Shown piece after piece: positions 60,279-64,000 of a stretch of 64,000 nucleotides of DNA. The notes beneath the pieces are model-generated. The model worked only from the letters and a program-made list of their open reading frames with translations, ran no database searches and was not told where the DNA came from. The stretch spans positions 5,084,001 through 5,148,000 of the forward strand of contig OX359194.1 of NCBI GenBank assembly GCA_947172415.1, read 5' to 3'. The translations under genes were made by a program, and so were the position numbers. Position 1 is the first letter of the stretch. Each line of letters starts with the position of its first letter. This stretch comes from Chondrosia reniformis (Eukaryota > Porifera > Demospongiae > Chondrillida > Chondrillidae).

Positions 60279-61458
60279 CATCTTTTGAGCATCAAAACGC
60301 AGTTTGGCTTGATAAATTTTTTGTCAAGCATTTAAACCCTGAGGGTCTTCATCAGCTACTGGCTGGTGTTCATAAAAGGACCACTGAAAATTCTATTCAT
60401 CAGTTGCTGATGAAGACCCTCAGGGTTAAGGTAGTAGGGGGGGCTAAAGGCTTTCTTTGGGGTACATTGGTCTTAGTGATGTATCTCTCTGACCATAAAT
60501 CCAACTAACTTGAATTTTACAAGCAAAATAACTAGGTAAATTGCGCATTATTTGGTGTTAACGATAATTTGATTGGCTACTCTGTTACCAAGATATTTTA
60601 ATTTAAAGTCGAAAAATGTCACCTCAAAAAGTGTCAAATAGCTCCACAAAAAAGCTATCTACTTCTGCATAAATAAGCTGAGAAGCACCAAATTTGGTAT
60701 ATATAATCTACAAGCATGGGTTCACAGGACTACGGGAGCGAATCGCCATTCTCGCTTGTATTCTGGAATAATTCCTGTTTTCCAAAAAATCACAATATCT
60801 TCGTCAAAACTTCAAGTATTCCAATTCGCTCCCGTCAGTTTGTACACGCTTTGGGTGCTTTTACAGGCAAGTTGTCCGTGTTTGAATCAGTTGCAACGCA
60901 ACAGACTAGTTAGATTTGCAACACCTTCATTAACACTGATTCTATACAAATTAACTACGGAAAAAACGGTCTTACCATATTTTCGCCTTAAACAAACATC
61001 AAATCGTAGAATTATATATACTGTATACAATAATCAGTTAGTTAAAGGCCAGCGACTATAACGGTTTTTCACCAGAGGAGAAAGTTAACTCGGTCGAATT
61101 TGGGCCCCATTAATTGTTGATTTCACACCTAATTTATCTATCACCTCCGTAAGTGTTTTTGAATGAATCTGTCATTCCGAAAGTAAAGAAGAGAGTCACT
61201 CAATATCAAGTAGGCAATTAATGCTAAAATTTAACACAAGATAACGCTTTCTTATTCCTTTAATAACTCAAGTTTAGAAGTACAGACGGGTTTAAAAATC
61301 TAGATATGAAAAATAGACCACTAACCTAACCTCTGTACCAAAATTCGTGTCGTTTTGATTTAGACACGATAGCCCCCCCCCCTACTACCTTAAAACATCT
61401 GACCAAAAGATTCATCAAGCCAAACTGCATTTTAGACACTCAAAGAGTCGAAAGATGT
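60279..61458. mobile_element. Palindromic element split by a TTAA insertion
   Basis: Left part 60279-60429 and right part 61390-61458 form diverged inverted arms sharing GCAGTTTGGCTTGAT and its inverse. Inside, CTGATGAAGACCCTCAGGG occurs on the minus strand at about 60,337-60,355 and on the plus strand at 60,407-60,425, giving a foldback with two hammerhead box 1-like motifs; the GAAA box is not preserved. The element is interrupted by the 60430-61389 insertion. Confidence 0.65.
60430..61389. mobile_element. TTAA-flanked non-autonomous DNA transposon
   Basis: Inverted ends GGTAGTAGGGGGGGCT and AGCCCCCCCCCCTACTACC are flanked by TTAA on both sides (60426-60429 and 61390-61393). TTAA duplications are characteristic of piggyBac. 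The 960-bp interior shows no transposase; two overlapping open frames near 60,716-61,061 have no recognised domain. Confidence 0.75.
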
Positions 61459-62484
61459 ACCATCTAAAATATATATTTACAGTTTGTTGTTCCTTGATAT
61501 GTAAACATATAATATTATTGTATTCTCTCTTCTTAATTCAGATTTAATATGCCCCAAGGAAATCCTGGACTCATTGAAGTATTTCCAAAATAATAACATC
61601 ATGTGCATTAGTGATTTTATTTTTGTAGCAAACATTATGCAGAAAAACTCTAAGACTTGTTTATATATACTGGTGATAGTGATTTCATTTACTAAAATTT
61701 ATATTGTTAGTCAAAATATACGGTATGAATAAATACTAATTTCAATTTATATAGCAGTCTCAGCACCACGCATTTCAATTTAGTCTAGATTTTTTAGCTG
61801 TTAGCTTAATTTGTGAATGCTTTTTACGCTTAAACAAGCCCAAAGTTCTTTGTAGATTAGTAAAGGATGCAGCATGCAAGGACAGAGATTGAGTTGAAAT
61901 TCAGGTCGAGGGAAAGATCCAGATGGCCTGGAGACTACATGTTGAATATTTGACTTTGCAATTCCCCTAAATGTACTAATCATACTGCATACATTTTGTA
62001 ACCATGACACTTTAGTTGTGAACTTGGATTCTTTAAAGTTTTGCATTGGATACACACTCTTAATGGCCTAAATCTATATAAGTAGTTAAATGTTTTCACA
62101 CTGGCTTAATAGTGAGTAAACTGCAGGTTATACATGCAGAAAACTTTCCTAAACTATAATTAGTAGCACACAGCACTTGCATCTTTGCCATGAGAACAGT
62201 CCTAATAATAAATTTATAATAATTACTTTTTGAAACAAAATTTGTATTACATAGATAACAGTTCAGTAGTTGGAATCACATACAGATGCTATGTATTCAC
62301 ACCTATAATATGTATTATGGAAGATGCTATCTTAATGAAATTATCAATTAACACTTAATAAATCGGCAATGGTGTATATATTTCTATATATTTAACTACT
62401 TTGCAAACAATGTACATCACACACAGTGAAACATATATTATACATATATAACTGCAAATAGTTGAATGTAAGCAAAAAGAGTAT
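61459..62484. other. AT-rich region, no gene seen
   Basis: AT-rich unique sequence with no supported exon. A minus-strand frame at 61,801-62,055 shows no recognisable domain or splice context. Confidence 0.5.
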
Positions 62485-63991
62485 ATTAATTTGATTGGGT
62501 TCTAATTCCCATCTTCAAATCATGATACATACCATATATCTGGAATTGAATGCAAGGGTAGTATATTGAGATTGAATGCAGGTATTTATAAGAAAAACTT
62601 GTGGTTAAAAGATTGTGAGATGAAGCTTAAAATAAACAGACTAGTATATGGATCGAATTACTGGAGTGTCAAATCAATTACCTCAAAAGATTGTGGCTGC
62701 AGACAAAACTTAGACACATGCATTCAAATTCCAATATTAAATAACTGATCATATATCATACTTATTTTTGTTATTTCTTTTTTGAAAAATTTTAATTGAT
62801 TTTGTGAGATGTCTGCATATATGACTTTTGTTACTGCATACAGTGTTCTACTTCCTTGAACAACTTAATCCTATAGCATGTTAGAATTAATGTGATTAGT
62901 CATTTTTACCTAGCAGAAAGTACGTAGATATGTATATATGCATGCATATAGTTGTTAAATTCTTCTTGACAAATCTTTTACTGCATGACTGTTTTTTCCT
63001 TCTTAAGAATCAGGAATTCGAAGCTGTTAGTAAACATTCCAGTCCAAGATACTACGACAAGGGTTGGTGAAAGACACAATACCCTACATATAGTAAAATT
63101 AAGGAAGGTCTTCAATAAACAATTATAGGTCATATGTTGTAGGCCAGGTTTTAATTGTGAGGTTCAATATTAATGTATAACACTACCAATTCACATTTAT
63201 GTCCTGATGGCTTTGTTGTACAACAAACTACTGACATGTAAATAGTTGTTTGTGTAATGTAATGAACATTTGATGGCTGGACTATATATGCAAAAGGGTT
63301 TACCAAGCATCCTCTGTATCAGTTGGATCTTTAGCTTGAGTAGCTGCTATAGTAGTCTTCACTGTGACAAAATATCAAGCTTTCCAGAGCAATTGATTAC
63401 AGTCTGGTGCTCACTTTGTGTTTCACCATACATATTGCTATCACACCCAGAGCTGTGACTTCCTTCCTCATAATCATTCCCATGTTTACCTTAAGTGTAA
63501 GTTATTCAATACCAGGAAAGTATCAAATGTACATGTGGGATCATGGTCAGCCTCACCTCACACTACCTTGTGGTTGTTATCCCTTTTAAACCTGTATCAA
63601 AATGTAACTCCAAAAGTAGTTGTACTATAAATCTGATTAATAAAGTACTTTTAACTTCTCTCTTAAAACCTCTGAATCCCTAAAAGAACCAACTGTGTCT
63701 CTATAGATGCTCAAAAGACTAAAAGATGAACCATCTCAAGAGAATATATAGTTATTAAATATACAACTAACCCATTACAGTTTAACTCCTACATATACAT
63801 GATTTTGCTGTGTATTTTAATTACTCTTTATGATTGTCTTTGAGAGGCAGTTACGTACTCTTATACGTACCTGTACACAATGGGAAGTAGTGTATATAGT
63901 GAGTGTAAAAACACTAGCCATTCAGATGATTTATAAGACCTACTTTTCATATATCTTAACATATCCTATACTTGTATCTGGTATATATATA
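62485..63991 (+). repeat. 1.5-kb duplicated block, downstream copy
   Basis: Copy of 55,257-56,745. The exon 14 equivalent (about 63,008-63,062) keeps an acceptor-like CTTAAG, an open frame NQEFEAVSKHSSPRYYDK and the GGGTTGG donor, differing by a 6-nt in-frame insertion. The window ends before the place where the next exon would lie. It is either an intronic segmental copy or the start of a second, partial N4BP2-like paralogue. Confidence 0.8.
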
Positions 63992-64000
63992 CACATATGT

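Noticed and set aside
60716-61061. Overlapping plus-strand frames as a possible transposase
   Set aside because: They lie inside the TTAA element but show no catalytic motif or domain recognisable as a transposase.
1-64000. CRISPR arrays, prokaryotic operons, rRNA genes, canonical tRNA genes
   Set aside because: None were seen; gene structure is eukaryotic throughout, and the only tRNA-like sequence has a non-canonical anticodon arm.

Overview
The window is animal DNA: AT-rich, with short GT-AG introns and multi-exon genes on both strands. A tandem pair of spongin short-chain (C4-type) collagen genes, SRCR receptors, exon-shuffled Ig/FN3 receptors, a CARD-like protein and a large N4BP2-type gene point to a demosponge, possibly haplosclerid and Amphimedon-like. 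The lineage call is inference; the gene families are read directly. TACGTA-type palindromes and small hairpin or TIR elements are scattered throughout.

Layout. 1-23.2 kb: three tandem minus-strand paralogues (A, B, C) of a type I receptor with Ig and FN3 domains, a membrane segment and a short tail with NPSY and other tyrosine motifs. Every extracellular domain is one exon of phase 1-1. Gene A looks complete except for one FN3 exon with no splice donor. Gene B has lost its 5' end, including the signal peptide. Gene C carries three different FN3 exons, one of them frameshifted. 23.2-24.9 kb: intergenic repeats, including a G-rich motif array. 24.9-28.5 kb: WDR83/MORG1 (minus, 10 exons). 28.6-30.0 kb: a single-exon gene with a CARD-like N-terminus, head to head with WDR83. 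31.3-33.0 kb: a Nudix-fold protein whose catalytic glutamates are replaced. 33.8-38.3 kb: a receptor with three SRCR domains and a PPxY-type tail (minus). 38.9-57.8 kb: an N4BP2-like protein (CUE, P-loop kinase, DUF1771, Smr; plus, 19 exons resolved). Its 7.1-kb intron holds two antisense C4-type collagen genes, the second broken, with a retroelement relic between the duplicated blocks. 57.8-64 kb: nested DNA transposon relics, palindromes and a 1.5-kb copy of an N4BP2 intron/exon block.

Less expected are hammerhead-ribozyme-like sequences. Two copies of a TIR repeat (30.3 and 42.9 kb) fold on the minus strand as a type I hammerhead with a minimal stem III and a GUC cleavage triplet. A third locus, in gene A intron 1, has both catalytic boxes intact inside a 22-bp stem. 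Two weaker loci lie at 53.4 and 60.3-60.4 kb. The other notable theme is recombination in the Ig/FN3 array: because all modules share phase 1-1, exon loss, gain or skipping keeps the frame, so the array can vary receptor architecture.
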